Assembly: GCF_000377505.1 (NCBI RefSeq)
Contig: NZ_KB898197.1
Location: 1 to 64,000, forward strand
DNA from: Paenibacillus massiliensis 2301065 = DSM 16942
GTDB lineage: Bacteria; Bacillota; Bacilli; Paenibacillales; Paenibacillaceae
Length of the DNA stretch: 64,000 bases
Direction: 5' to 3'
Shown here: positions 1 to 9,237 of the stretch, in pieces
How the letters are laid out: each line of letters starts with the position of its first letter
How positions within the stretch are numbered: position 1 is the first letter of the stretch
Notes under the pieces: model-generated
What the model was told of the DNA's origin: nothing
Databases searched by the model: none
Seen by the model: the letters and a program-made list of their open reading frames with translations, nothing else
Program-made: the position numbers and the translations under genes

Positions 1-180
1 GGATGGAGAAATTACTACTACACGAACCACAGCCAAAAGAGATTAGCCAAGCTGGATTGGTATATTCTGCAGCGATTAACCCGGTGGTATGCAAAGAAGA
101 GGCAGCGCAGGAGTTGGATGAGTTCAGGACCTGAAGTCAAGTATATTGCTAACATGTATGGACTAAAAACGTTATTGTGA
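1..180 (+). CDS. Group II intron-encoded reverse transcriptase/maturase, C-terminal fragment
   Basis: The frame is open from base 1 and closes at TGA 178-180, giving the last 59 codons of a protein that starts left of the window. The fragment begins GWRNYY, matching the conserved GW.NYF-type signature near the end of group II intron maturases, and continues with the basic W/K/R-rich tail usual there. The intron domain V lies about 30 bases after the stop, which is the normal arrangement. In the full family the protein combines a reverse transcriptase domain with an RNA-splicing maturase domain. Whether the missing part is intact cannot be judged here. Confidence 0.85.
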   Translation, partial: GWRNYYYTNHSQKRLAKLDWYILQRLTRWYAKKRQRRSWMSSGPEVKYIANMYGLKTLL

Positions 181-283
181 TCTGCATGCCCATGAAAGAC
201 GAACATCGGAAAGCCGTATGAGGGAAAACCTCATGTACGGTTTGATGAGGAGGGGCTGGTTTGAATCCAGCCCTTTACTCTAG
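1..283 (+). mobile_element. Group II intron, 3' portion (ORF end plus domains V and VI)
   Basis: Bases 212-244 fold as a typical 34-nt domain V: AGCCGTATGAGG, GAAA-type loop, then CCTCATGTACGG. A second hairpin at about 251-279 (GGGGCTGG/CCAGCCC) fits domain VI. The 3' splice site is estimated at about 280-284, after CTTTACTC; the exact base is uncertain. The element ends about 25 bases beyond the stop codon of the oppositely oriented chemoreceptor gene, so it sits in an intergenic, probably neutral site. The 5' part lies outside the window. Confidence 0.85.
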
Positions 284-289
284 AAAGAA

Positions 290-310
290 AACGATACCTT
301 CGTGGTCGTT
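290..310 (-). terminator. Weak terminator-like hairpin of the chemoreceptor gene
   Basis: On the minus strand AACGACC, loop ACGAA, GGT-AT-CGTT can pair with a two-base bulge and is followed by TTCTTTC. It overlaps the stop codon of the chemoreceptor gene. The group II intron ends immediately beyond its pyrimidine tail, so insertion may have separated the tail from its original flank. Confidence 0.35.
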
Positions 311-2363
311 ACAGCTTGAACCTCGCTACAAGCTGCTGTAGATCATTCGCCATACTGGAGAGCTCCTGCGAGGCGGAAGAAATCTCCTCCATGGCAGCGA
401 TCTGCTGCTGAGCTGCTGCCGAAGTATTCTGTGCGCTATCCGAGGAATGTCTGGACAAAGTGGCCAGCTCCGCTACCGTTGCAGATACTTGCTCTGTGCT
501 GGCAGAGATCTGCTCAGCCACGGCGGATATGCCTTGGATTTGATCGACTATATTTTTGGTGAAGCTCTCGATGCTGTTGAATACCTCAGCTGCCTTGCCG
601 CTGATCTTGAGCCCTTCATCAACTTGGCTGCTCACATCTCCGTTCATCTTCGTGGTGGAGGCGCTGATCAGCTCGAACATTTTGTCCAGTGTGGCACGGA
701 TGTCCTCGGCAGTCCGCTTGGACTGCTCTGAGAGCTGACCTACCTCGGCGGCTACGACAGCGAAGCCTTTACCATGCTGTCCAGCTCTGGCTGCTTCAAT
801 GGAAGCGTTCAGGGACAATAGATTCGTCTGCTTGGCAATATCCGCAATATCAGTGTTCATTTTACCAGCCTCTGCCGACAGGTCAGACAGCTCGGTAATC
901 ATGCGGGAGGATTCCTGGATCGCTGTGAGAATACGTTGCATCTGCGTCCGTACCTCGTTCACGGTCAGGCTTCCTATATTTACTGCTTGGGCAGTATCTT
1001 GAGCAGCATCGACGATGCTGTTCGCGGACTCTGCGATGTTCGCTACGCCACGGGCCATCTCTTCTACGGCCTGAGCTGTCTGCTCGGAGGAGGACGCACT
1101 GCTGGCAGCTGTCTCTGCAGTCTGGGTAATCGTCTCCGTTACACGCTGCACCGAATTCGTGGTCTGCTCCGTACTCTCCTGTATTTTCTGAGAGGAGGTG
1201 CTAAGCTTGTCGGAGGTCAGTGTCAGCTCCGTAACCATCGTTTGTAGAGCAATGGTCATCTGATCAAAATCCTCGGCAAGTACGCCGAGCTCGTGCTTGC
1301 TCTTCAGATTCACACGAGTCGAGAGATTCCCGTCACGTACACTGCGGGTGGCGAGCTGTAGCTGCTTCAAAGGTAACAGGAAGGCACGCAGGATCAGGAA
1401 AATGACGACACTGGCCAGCATGACGGAGATCACAAGAACCGTTACACTGACGTTGAGGATAGGCTTGGCAGCTTGGCTGAAATCACCATGCCCGATGATC
1501 GCAACATAATTCCAGCCTGTTAACGGGTCCACACCCGTGTAGATCTCCAGGGCACCGCCCATATAGGGAATGGTATGTACGTTGAACCCTAGCTCTCCAT
1601 TCTCATCCAGAGTCGATTCTGTCTGCGAATCCACGATATCGAGCATTTTCCCGCCCAGGCTTACGGCACCGGATTTGGCGGCTGAACCTGCCGCAGCGAG
1701 CACCGTCTTGTTCTGATCCATAATGACCATGTTGCCGTCACCGCCAATGTGAACGTTGGCTAATTGCTCGGCTAGCGGCTTCAGGTCCTGAATCACGGTC
1801 AGCACGCCTCTGCCATCGGGAAGCTGCTTGGAGAATGCCACAAGTAACTGGCCAGTCGCCTCATCCGTATACACATCTGAAATAAACACATCACCCTTGC
1901 GATCCATGCCACCGGTGTACCAGGCTGCCGCAAGAGGGTCGAAATTCGGATCGTTACTAACAGGAGCTTTGACAAAATCACCATCTGCATTAGCCAAGAC
2001 GATCGAACTCAGATGGGCACGGGTCGCTAACAGTTGATTAAAAGTGTCCTGAACCCTCTGCTTGTCTGCGTTTATGGAGGCGGAATTAAATTGGAGAGCT
2101 GTAGTATTGAGATCATCAAGAGTAGAGCGAACATCCTGGTTCACAGTCTTGCCGACCAGACTCATTATCTGCGGTATGGCCGATGACATTTTGTTGCGTA
2201 CCTCTTCCTTGGCACTCTGATAGGAGAAATAACCAATGAATGCACTAGGAAGAATTAGCACAGCAATAAATGCAGCAATCATTCGGGTTCTTAGAAGTAA
2301 GATTTCTTTTTTGATTCGTTTTAAGACTGCTGAGATATGTCCCCTCTTTTTCAACAAGACCAC
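309..2363 (-). CDS. Methyl-accepting chemotaxis protein
   Basis: A 684-residue transmembrane chemoreceptor. Membrane segments are at about 28-46 and 303-327, flanking a roughly 250-residue extracellular ligand domain of Cache type. A HAMP domain follows (about 328-380), then a long coiled-coil signalling domain. Its tip (about 510-545) holds the conserved stretch NLLSLNASIEAARAG and GKGFAVVAAEV, which contacts CheA and CheW. One difference is VGQLSEQSKR where EIRKLAEQS is usual. The called start is GTG at 2363; AGAAAGAAG lies directly before it, so TTG at codon 4 or 5 is an equally good start. It is monocistronic, and its ligand cannot be told from sequence. A CheW-like protein occurs at 40762 in this window. 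Confidence 0.93.
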   Translation of the reverse strand: MVLLKKRGHISAVLKRIKKEILLLRTRMIAAFIAVLILPSAFIGYFSYQSAKEEVRNKMSSAIPQIMSLVGKTVNQDVRSTLDDLNTTALQFNSASINADKQRVQDTFNQLLATRAHLSSIVLANADGDFVKAPVSNDPNFDPLAAAWYTGGMDRKGDVFISDVYTDEATGQLLVAFSKQLPDGRGVLTVIQDLKPLAEQLANVHIGGDGNMVIMDQNKTVLAAAGSAAKSGAVSLGGKMLDIVDSQTESTLDENGELGFNVHTIPYMGGALEIYTGVDPLTGWNYVAIIGHGDFSQAAKPILNVSVTVLVISVMLASVVIFLILRAFLLPLKQLQLATRSVRDGNLSTRVNLKSKHELGVLAEDFDQMTIALQTMVTELTLTSDKLSTSSQKIQESTEQTTNSVQRVTETITQTAETAASSASSSEQTAQAVEEMARGVANIAESANSIVDAAQDTAQAVNIGSLTVNEVRTQMQRILTAIQESSRMITELSDLSAEAGKMNTDIADIAKQTNLLSLNASIEAARAGQHGKGFAVVAAEVGQLSEQSKRTAEDIRATLDKMFELISASTTKMNGDVSSQVDEGLKISGKAAEVFNSIESFTKNIVDQIQGISAVAEQISASTEQVSATVAELATLSRHSSDSAQNTSAAAQQQIAAMEEISSASQELSSMANDLQQLVARFKL

Positions 2364-2576
2364 TTCTTTCTATAAACTTTAGGATGTATATTATGTCGTC
2401 AAATGCTGGGAATAAATAAAGTTAATTTTCGAAAAAAAATGAAATTTACATAAAATTCATAAAACATCTTATATATTTCAAAATTGCCCTATATGGCAAA
2501 TCCCAAGGACGTTATAATAGGCGAGATGAGCTTTGTTAATTCATAACTAAGGTGCGTGGATCATGGTGAACATCCG

Positions 2577-4361
2577 ATGGTGAAGATCAATTTCTATACC
2601 AAATTCGTAACGATATTAGTGATTATGCTGATTCCCGTAATGGTGCTTTATTTTTATTCCAACAAAACGACCACCGATGTCCTTAGCGAGGAGCTGGACA
2701 AGTCCAATCTGGCGCAGCTGGCATTCTTCCAGAGTCAGGTGAACACCCAGATTGAGCTGGTCTCCTCCTGGCCTAACCTGCTGATGCATGATCCCGACAT
2801 CTCCAGCTTTCAGGATATTTATCTGGAGGATGACTATCTGAATCTGGATACCATTAATCTGGTCAAGCGAATCCAGACCAAGCTGAGCATTCAGGAGAAT
2901 TCCTCGAATTGGAAAGCGAGTCTGAGCATCTATTCTCCTTCCCTGAATCGTGTGGTGTCCGAGCGTGATGCGCGGGAGCTTGATCGGGAGGAGCTGGAAG
3001 CAGTCATTCATCCAGGCTGGAAGATTGAGCCCTACGAAATGAATGGTGAGAACAAATATACCTTCTCGTTCTTCTCATCGACTCCATATGCCGTGCAGAT
3101 TCGCCCCGATGAGGTGCAGATGGTCATTAAGGTGGAGTTCGATAGCAGCAACATCCAGGGCATGCTGGATGGCTTCAAAAATGATGGAGGACAGGAGCCC
3201 TTCTACTACAAGCAGGGGACGGGAGTCATCTTGAATCGCACAGCCGATCAGGAGCTGACGAACAAGCTGATTCAGGAGCTATCCCATGAGAAACTGCAGG
3301 AGATGGAGAATCGCACGGTGCATGTTGATGGGAATACGTATCGTGTGAACATCGTCTTGTCCAAGCTGACAGGCTGGTATTTGATTGACTACTCGCCACT
3401 GTCAGATATTTTGGAGCCGATCCACAAGTCCAATCAGCTGTTCTATGGTTCGGTAGGAGGGCTACTGCTGCTAAGCTTCCTCGCGGCGTACATGCTATAT
3501 TCACAGGTACAGGTGCCGATTCGGCAGCTGGTGCGCGGATTCCACCGACTTATGCAGGAGGATTATTCCGTGCGAATGAAGGTGAAGGGGCAGAATGAAT
3601 TCAGCTTCGTGGCCCTTCGCTTCAACATGATGGTGGAGCAGATTCAGCAGCTGTTCGAGAAGGTCTATGTGGAGAAAATTCACGTGCGCGAGGCCAGACT
3701 CAAGCAGCTGCAGTCGCAGATTAACCCGCATTTCTTCTATAACTGCTTCTCCTTCATTACGTCGATGGCCAAGCTGAAGAATCATGAAGCGGTCATCGCC
3801 ATGTCTCACCATCTGTCCCGTTATTACAGATATACGACGAGACAGGAGCGAGATATGGTATCACTGCAGGAGGAGACTGCCTTCACAGCGCACTATCTGG
3901 AGATTCAGACGATGCGGATGAAGCGACTCCAGTACAAGATCGAGCTACCCAGAGACATGGAGAAACTGCAGGTGCCGCCATTACTGATCCAGCCTTTTGT
4001 AGAAAATGCGGTCATCCATGGGATTGAGCCCTCTTCCGCTGAGGGGTTGATCGAATTGTCGGCTGAGCATCGCGATCAGGATATCCTCATTCACATTGAC
4101 GATAATGGCACAGGCTTGAGTGAAGAAGCGTTGCACAATCTTGCATCTAGACTTGTCCAGCCGATGGACGAGCATATGGGGTGTGGGGTATGGAATGTGT
4201 ATCAGCGAATGCGGCTGCGTTTTGGCAGTTCATCCACGCTGTCCTTTTCTCATTCGCCCCTGGGAGGTCTGCGAGTGACAATACATTGGAGCTTGAATGA
4301 TTCAGATTCAGATTCGGATTCAGATTCAGATTCGGAGCAGGGGAGGCATACCATATTATGA
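2577..4361 (+). CDS. YesM/LytS-type sensor histidine kinase
   Basis: A membrane sensor kinase of 594 residues. TM1 is near residues 9-28, a long extracellular domain follows, TM2 is at about 288-308, and HAMP comes next. The His-kinase motif INPHFFYN places the phospho-accepting histidine near 385. The ATPase carries QPFVENAVIHG and DDNGTGL. I prefer ATG 2577, with GGTGA seven bases upstream, over GTG 2556. It overlaps the AraC-type regulator by ATGA, forming a classic YesM/YesN pair, and lies upstream of an oligosaccharide importer it probably controls. A perfect TATAAT at 2513-2518 may be the -10 element. Odd feature: the C-terminus ends in six Asp-Ser pairs coded by a hexamer repeat. Confidence 0.94.
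   Translation: MVKINFYTKFVTILVIMLIPVMVLYFYSNKTTTDVLSEELDKSNLAQLAFFQSQVNTQIELVSSWPNLLMHDPDISSFQDIYLEDDYLNLDTINLVKRIQTKLSIQENSSNWKASLSIYSPSLNRVVSERDARELDREELEAVIHPGWKIEPYEMNGENKYTFSFFSSTPYAVQIRPDEVQMVIKVEFDSSNIQGMLDGFKNDGGQEPFYYKQGTGVILNRTADQELTNKLIQELSHEKLQEMENRTVHVDGNTYRVNIVLSKLTGWYLIDYSPLSDILEPIHKSNQLFYGSVGGLLLLSFLAAYMLYSQVQVPIRQLVRGFHRLMQEDYSVRMKVKGQNEFSFVALRFNMMVEQIQQLFEKVYVEKIHVREARLKQLQSQINPHFFYNCFSFITSMAKLKNHEAVIAMSHHLSRYYRYTTRQERDMVSLQEETAFTAHYLEIQTMRMKRLQYKIELPRDMEKLQVPPLLIQPFVENAVIHGIEPSSAEGLIELSAEHRDQDILIHIDDNGTGLSEEALHNLASRLVQPMDEHMGCGVWNVYQRMRLRFGSSSTLSFSHSPLGGLRVTIHWSLNDSDSDSDSDSDSEQGRHTIL
4299..4334 (+). repeat. In-frame GATTCA/GATTCG hexamer array, six copies
   Basis: Six consecutive hexamers GATTCA or GATTCG (pattern A,A,G,A,A,G) encode Asp-Ser six times at the C-terminus of the sensor kinase. 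The third-base pattern suggests duplication of an 18-base block. Copy-number change would lengthen or shorten the acidic tail without shifting frame. It ends only 23 bases before the start of the response-regulator gene. Confidence 0.95.
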
Positions 4362-6004
4362 TTCATGTATTGCTGGTAGATGATGAGAGCTATGTGACGG
4401 AGAGTCTGGCACAGACCCTGCCGTGGGAGGAATGCGGTGTCAGTACGGTCTATCAGGCAGCCTCGGCTCAGGAAGCACTGACGATTATGGAGGAGCAGGA
4501 TGTGGACATTCTGGTCACGGATATTCGCATGCCGGGTATGGACGGACTTGAGCTGATTGAGGAGGTAGCCAGCCGCTGGCCGAATGTCCGCTCTATGGTG
4601 CTGACAGGACACTCTGATTTCGAATATGCCAAGAAGGCAATCCAGCTTCAGGCGTTCGATTACGTCCTGAAGCCGGTGAATGATGAGGAGTTCCTCGTTA
4701 GTCTGGGCGGTGCGATCGAGTCCTTGAAGGATGAATGGGAGGCCTTCGATAAAATGCACAAGATGCACTACAACCGCAAATCGGATTTTACGGTACTGCG
4801 GGCACATCTGATGCATGATCTGGTGCTGGGACGTCAACTGTCTCCCAAGACGATTCAAGACAAGCTGCAGGCGTATGAAATTCCATTTCAAATCGACACG
4901 CCAACGGTGATGCTGTTGATCCAGCCAGACCGTTATTTCAGCACGATGGACCACCACTCGCTCTCACTTATGGAGTATGCGATTGGCAACATTGCCGAGG
5001 AGGTATTCGCAGAGACGTTCCAAGTGCTGCATTGCACGGCTCCTCATGACTGTCTGATGCTTGTCGCGCAGCTGAAGGAGGTTCGGCAAGAGCATGAGCA
5101 GCTGGATGATCGCTACAGGAAATCACGCAGGGAGCTGCTGCAACGCAATGTGGAGAGCTTCCAGCGCAATGTGAGCAATTATCTGAAAGGGCATATCTCC
5201 ATTACGGTTACTCGCTGGTTCACCTTTCCGCAAGGTATACCGGATGCCTACAAGTCGGGATTAAGCTCGATCTACCAGGATGAGCACGCCATGACAGAGA
5301 TGGGGGCCGTTATGTATCTGGAGGATGGACAAGGATCGACGGCCAGCTCTGTCCGCTCCCTGGAGGGCTTGTATAGGCCACCTGCACTGATTCATCTGCT
5401 GGAATCCAAGCAGTGGGATAGCGCTCGTGCCAAGCTGGAGCAGGTGTACGCCGATATGGATCAGGAGTCATTTTCCAGGGAGCACCTTTATGAGATATTC
5501 TTGTCCGTGACCAATGCGTTCATGTACATTGCGCATAAGCAGGGACGCTTGTTCTATCAATTGAATCAGAGCGGTATTGATCCGATGATCAGTCAAGGGA
5601 CGCTCAGATCCCTCCCTCAGTTAAGGGAGTGGTCACTGTCTGTCCTGGATTCTCTGGAATCCGACCTGTCAGAGAATGAGCAGCACACGAAGAGCTATGT
5701 CATCAAGCAGGTACAGGATCTGATCTTCCACGATCAGGGGCAGGAGCTGTCTGTTAAGACACTGGCTGATCAGGTGTACCTGCATCCCGTGTACCTGTCC
5801 AAGATCTATAAAGCCGAGACTGGAGAAGGCCTCGGGGATTACATTATTCGAATGCGGATGGAGAAGGCCCTTTACCTGCTCAAGCATACGAATAAGAAAA
5901 TCTATGAAATTACGACAGAGCTGGGATATCAGAATCCGCAGTATTTCAGCAAAATGTTCAAAAAGCACTATGGTATGACACCAAATGAGTTCCGTGATCA
6001 ATAG
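4358..6004 (+). CDS. YesN-type response regulator, AraC family
   Basis: A 548-residue regulator with an N-terminal receiver domain (about 1-120) and a C-terminal AraC double helix-turn-helix (about 450-548). The receiver shows the acidic pair D8/D9, phospho-acceptor D55 in VTDIRMPGMDG, T83 and K105. The C-terminal part has the usual GYQNPQYFSKMFKKHYGMTPNEFR ending (quoted in part: GYQNPQYFSKMFKK). A long linker of unknown fold joins them. The ATG overlaps the kinase stop by four bases, so the two are translationally coupled. Position directly before a lipoprotein/permease set and two galactanases suggests it activates galactan-oligomer uptake; that target is inferred from position. Confidence 0.94.
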   Translation: MIHVLLVDDESYVTESLAQTLPWEECGVSTVYQAASAQEALTIMEEQDVDILVTDIRMPGMDGLELIEEVASRWPNVRSMVLTGHSDFEYAKKAIQLQAFDYVLKPVNDEEFLVSLGGAIESLKDEWEAFDKMHKMHYNRKSDFTVLRAHLMHDLVLGRQLSPKTIQDKLQAYEIPFQIDTPTVMLLIQPDRYFSTMDHHSLSLMEYAIGNIAEEVFAETFQVLHCTAPHDCLMLVAQLKEVRQEHEQLDDRYRKSRRELLQRNVESFQRNVSNYLKGHISITVTRWFTFPQGIPDAYKSGLSSIYQDEHAMTEMGAVMYLEDGQGSTASSVRSLEGLYRPPALIHLLESKQWDSARAKLEQVYADMDQESFSREHLYEIFLSVTNAFMYIAHKQGRLFYQLNQSGIDPMISQGTLRSLPQLREWSLSVLDSLESDLSENEQHTKSYVIKQVQDLIFHDQGQELSVKTLADQVYLHPVYLSKIYKAETGEGLGDYIIRMRMEKALYLLKHTNKKIYEITTELGYQNPQYFSKMFKKHYGMTPNEFRDQ

Positions 6005-6166
6005 GGGCGAAGCAGGGTGAGCTGTGTCTGATTATGGAGGCTCATCCTGCACCAGAACTCAAGATGTTGCTAAAGGTGCAGAAATCTTAACTATGTGTCA
6101 TAGGCTGTCGTCTTCGTCCGACCTATAATGAAAGGGTAATCACTTTGATATTGAGGGGGAAGAGCA

Positions 6167-7858
6167 TTGAGAGCGAAATGGACCAAAAAGAGATGGGTAT
6201 CGCTTCTCGCCATTACAGCATCCTTGAGTATGCTACTGGCAGGTTGTTCGGGATCAAATAACGGAGCTAATAGTGCTGACACGAGCTCGTCAGCTCTTGA
6301 AAACGAATACAAAGAAAAGTACGATCCTGAAGTGACCGTTACTACAGCATGGGGGATCGACCCGGCATTGGAGTTCAAGAACGGTGAGAGCATTGAGGAC
6401 AGTGTAGCCACCAAGTGGGCGAAGGAGAAATTCGGCATTAACGTCAAGTCTCTCTGGTCTGTAACCGACACGAATAGTGCATTCGCAACGAAGCTGCGTC
6501 TGGCGATGTCTTCAGGACAAGAAATGCCGGAGGTCGTGACTATCGGAACAGCTGACAACCTGCTGGCACAGGATCTGATCGATTCTGGCATGTATCAGGA
6601 GGTCGGCCCACTGTTCGACAAGTTCGCATCTGATAATTGGAAGAAAGCCATGGAGCAGGACCCGAATGTATGGAATCAATACAGCCGTGATGGTAAGCGC
6701 ATGGGTATTCCAGTGCTTGATTACGCGTACAACCATGATTATGTACTGTGGATTCGTCAGGATTGGCTGGATAAGCTAAATATGAAGGCGCCAACGACCA
6801 TTGCAGAACTGGAGCAGGTCATGGAGGCATTCAAGAACAACAACCCTGACGGTCTGGCACCTGCCAAGGTCGTACCGCTGAGCATCGGCTTCAAGACTTC
6901 TATGAATACATGGATGGGTGATCCTTCCTGGGTATTCGGTGCATACGGCACACTACCACAGCAATGGAATCTCGGAGCGGATGGTAAGCTGGAATACGGC
7001 TCCATTAATCCAGGTATGAAGGATGGTCTCGTGAAGCTGAACGAGTGGCTGACGAAGGGCTATATTCCGCAAGAGGCTGCACTTTGGGATGAGAATAAGA
7101 CATCAGAGCCTGCTATTGCTGGTACCGCTGGAATGATTCCAGGACCATACTGGATGAGCGGCTGGCCACTGCAGGATACAGTCAAGAATGTACCGGGTGC
7201 TGTATGGAAGCCTATCGCAATTCCGGCTGGACCTGATGGCAAGGCTATGCGCCACGGCACGCAGTTCACGAACGGTGTGACATTGATCAAGAAGGATATG
7301 GCACACCCAGAAGCATTCTTCACGTATCAGAACTACCTGTTCGACAACTATGCGAACCCGGAGCCAGGCAGCGAGTATGATAACGGTCTGTTCGCAGGCT
7401 ACGACTACCAGCTCGATGCAGAAGGCAAGCAAATGCCAATTGACAAGATCGATGGTGGATACGTCAATGCTGTGCGTTACCTGCTCGTTCGGGACGGTGC
7501 TCGTATTCCTGATGCACAGATGAAGGCACTTATTAATCTGGCTGAAGGCAAGGAGCCTGTAACGAAGTTGGAGAAGGACGTAGCGGTGAACTATGGTAAG
7601 GAGACTCCTGCGGCTGCTCAAATCCTGATGAGCCAAGAGGATATTTCCTTCAAGAACATGTTCACTGGCCCTACTACTCAGACCATGAAATCCAAGCTGG
7701 ATTATCTGAACAAGATTGAGAACCAGACCTTCAACGAAATTATCTATGGTAAGAACCCGGTAGATGCCTTTGACACGTTCGTACAGACCTGGAAAGCAGG
7801 CGGAGGCGATCAGATCACCGAGGAAGTTAACACATGGTATGAAGGTGTGAAGAAATAA
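6167..7858 (+). CDS. Extracellular sugar-binding lipoprotein, LplA-like (ABC importer)
   Basis: A 563-residue substrate-binding protein. The N-terminus MRAKWTKKRW plus a hydrophobic run ends in lipobox LLAGC, so Cys27 would be lipidated and the protein anchored outside the membrane. Length and composition fit the long YesO/LplA-type binding proteins that capture oligosaccharides. TTG 6167 is the start; GAGGGGGA lies about six bases upstream. TATAAT at 6124-6129 may be the promoter -10. The gene is followed by a strong terminator, then the two permease genes, so it is probably made in excess over the membrane parts. No ATPase gene is present; CUT1 importers of this type usually share an MsmX-like ATPase. 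Confidence 0.92.
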   Translation: MRAKWTKKRWVSLLAITASLSMLLAGCSGSNNGANSADTSSSALENEYKEKYDPEVTVTTAWGIDPALEFKNGESIEDSVATKWAKEKFGINVKSLWSVTDTNSAFATKLRLAMSSGQEMPEVVTIGTADNLLAQDLIDSGMYQEVGPLFDKFASDNWKKAMEQDPNVWNQYSRDGKRMGIPVLDYAYNHDYVLWIRQDWLDKLNMKAPTTIAELEQVMEAFKNNNPDGLAPAKVVPLSIGFKTSMNTWMGDPSWVFGAYGTLPQQWNLGADGKLEYGSINPGMKDGLVKLNEWLTKGYIPQEAALWDENKTSEPAIAGTAGMIPGPYWMSGWPLQDTVKNVPGAVWKPIAIPAGPDGKAMRHGTQFTNGVTLIKKDMAHPEAFFTYQNYLFDNYANPEPGSEYDNGLFAGYDYQLDAEGKQMPIDKIDGGYVNAVRYLLVRDGARIPDAQMKALINLAEGKEPVTKLEKDVAVNYGKETPAAAQILMSQEDISFKNMFTGPTTQTMKSKLDYLNKIENQTFNEIIYGKNPVDAFDTFVQTWKAGGGDQITEEVNTWYEGVKK

Positions 7859-7912
7859 ACGGTTTGTACAAGCAATGACGTCAGGCTGAGGCTTGTTCAG
7901 TCCAACGTCTGT

Positions 7913-7957
7913 CTGTAGCTCCGCTCTTTGATTAGAGTGGGGCTACAGCTTTTTTTT
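7913..7957 (+). terminator. Intrinsic terminator between binding protein and permease genes
   Basis: A 15-bp stem CTGTAGCTCCGCTCT / AGAGTGGGGCTACAG (G-U pairs only as imperfections), six-base loop, then eight T. It lies 55 bases after the lipoprotein stop and over 200 bases before the first permease, so it can lower permease expression. The rest of the 7859-8169 gap holds a possible promoter with TATAAT at 8112-8117 and a weak TTGGCC at 8091. Confidence 0.92.
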
Positions 7958-8090
7958 GTCCAGAATACAGCAGCTAATATGTGAGCATTTTGCATCTTGT
8001 ATTAAATGATTTCCAACTCATCGTAGCATGTGCAGCATCCTTGCGGAAAGAGGTTGCTTTTGTGCCATTTATATTGCTTTTATGTGCTGT

Positions 8091-8117
8091 TTGGCCCTCT
8101 GGGACGGTTGATATAAT
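8091..8117 (+). promoter_or_regulatory. Candidate promoter for the permease genes
   Basis: A perfect TATAAT at 8112-8117 is preceded by TTGGCC at 8091-8096 with a short 15-base spacer. It lies downstream of the 7913-7957 terminator and 53 bases before the permease start, so the permeases may have their own transcript. Confidence 0.4.
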
Positions 8118-8169
8118 CGCAGTATAGGAAGCTTGATGGAAGCTTGAGAAGAACTACAGGGGGACTAAG

Positions 8170-9060
8170 ATGAAAACCTTAAAGAAAACCTGGCCATTTC
8201 ACGTCATGCTGCTGCCGGCCGTTGTATTTTTGATCATATTCAATTACATCCCGATGGGCGGGATCGTAATGGCGTTCCAGAACTATAAGCCCTGGCTCGG
8301 TATTTCTGGCTCGGAATGGGTAGGACTGGACAACTTCCGTTACCTGTTCGAGCGTGAAGACAGCTTGCAGGTCATCTGGAATACCGCGATTATTGCTGTG
8401 CTTAAGCTGTTCTTCAATCTGTTCGTTCCATTTATATTTGCAATTCTGCTAAATGAAGTCCGCAAGGTATACCTGCAACGGACGGTGCAGACACTGGTCT
8501 ATTTGCCTCACTTTCTGTCTTGGGTTATCTTGGGCGGCATCTTGATAGATCTGCTGGCCACAGATGGCCTGGTCAACCGGGTGCTCGGCATGTTCGGAGC
8601 TGGCCCGATCTTTTTCCTGGGTGATAATGATTGGTTCCGATTCACAGTGATTCTGACCGATGTCTGGAAGGAATTCGGCTATAATACGATCGTTTTCCTG
8701 GCGGCACTTGCGGGAATTAACCCGGCTCTGTACGAAGCAGCCGAGATTGACGGCGCTGGCCGGTGGAAGCAGACGCTGCACATTACGGTGCCTTCGCTTG
8801 TTCCGATGTTGATGGTAGTAGGTACACTGGCTCTCGGTAACGTACTGAATGCAGGCTTTGACCAGATATTCAACCTGTATAACCCGCTTGTGTATAAGAC
8901 GGGAGACATCCTTGATACATTTGTGTACCGGACAGCGATTGTGAGCGGTGAAATGGGCTTTGCTACGGCGATTGGCTTGTTCAAGTCCATAATCAGCATG
9001 GTGCTAATCCTGATCTCCTACAGACTTGCTTACAAATGGGCTGGATATCGTATCTTCTAA
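8170..9060 (+). CDS. Sugar ABC transporter permease, LplB/UgpA type
   Basis: A 296-residue, six-helix CUT1 permease. The ABC-ATPase contact loop reads EAAEIDGAGRW, the family EAA...G motif. The N-terminus (LKKTWPFHVMLLPAVVF, then NYIPMGGIVMAFQNYKP) is typical of LplB/YesP proteins. ATG at 8170 follows AGGGGGA with good spacing. It pairs with the second permease at 9238; together they form the membrane channel for the binding protein at 6167. Substrate is inferred from neighbours to be galacto-oligosaccharides or arabinogalactan fragments. Confidence 0.94.
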   Translation: MKTLKKTWPFHVMLLPAVVFLIIFNYIPMGGIVMAFQNYKPWLGISGSEWVGLDNFRYLFEREDSLQVIWNTAIIAVLKLFFNLFVPFIFAILLNEVRKVYLQRTVQTLVYLPHFLSWVILGGILIDLLATDGLVNRVLGMFGAGPIFFLGDNDWFRFTVILTDVWKEFGYNTIVFLAALAGINPALYEAAEIDGAGRWKQTLHITVPSLVPMLMVVGTLALGNVLNAGFDQIFNLYNPLVYKTGDILDTFVYRTAIVSGEMGFATAIGLFKSIISMVLILISYRLAYKWAGYRIF

Positions 9061-9118
9061 CTGCTGCCAAATACAGTATGAAATGAGACTCAAATCAAAA
9101 TATCAGTGGTTGCTACAA

Positions 9119-9202
9119 GCTTTCTGGAAGAAAGCTGCTTCGGAAGCATAAGCTTAAGCCAGATTTCAACAGTTGTATTGGTCTAATTAGGAAATCTGGC
9201 TT
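9119..9202 (+). repeat. Clustered inverted repeats between the two permease genes
   Basis: Three hairpins occupy the 177-base spacer: GCTTTCT-gga-AGAAAGC (9119-9135), TGCTT-cgg-AAGCA (9136-9148), and an 11-bp perfect pair AAGCCAGATTT (9156-9166) / AAATCTGGCTT (9192-9202) around a 25-base loop. None has a T tract, so they look like mRNA-stability or processing structures, not terminators. Confidence 0.6.
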
Positions 9203-9237
9203 GGAGCCTGACATGAATCAAGAAAAGAGGGAGAACC

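Noticed and set aside
4250..4957. A 235-codon minus-strand frame over the end of the kinase and start of the regulator genes
   Set aside because: It is antisense to two well-supported genes, and its Glu-Ser repeat is just the complement of the Asp-Ser hexamer array. No ribosome site or family pattern.
7103..7636. A 177-codon minus-strand frame
   Set aside because: Antisense to the sugar-binding lipoprotein gene; composition typical of a shadow frame.
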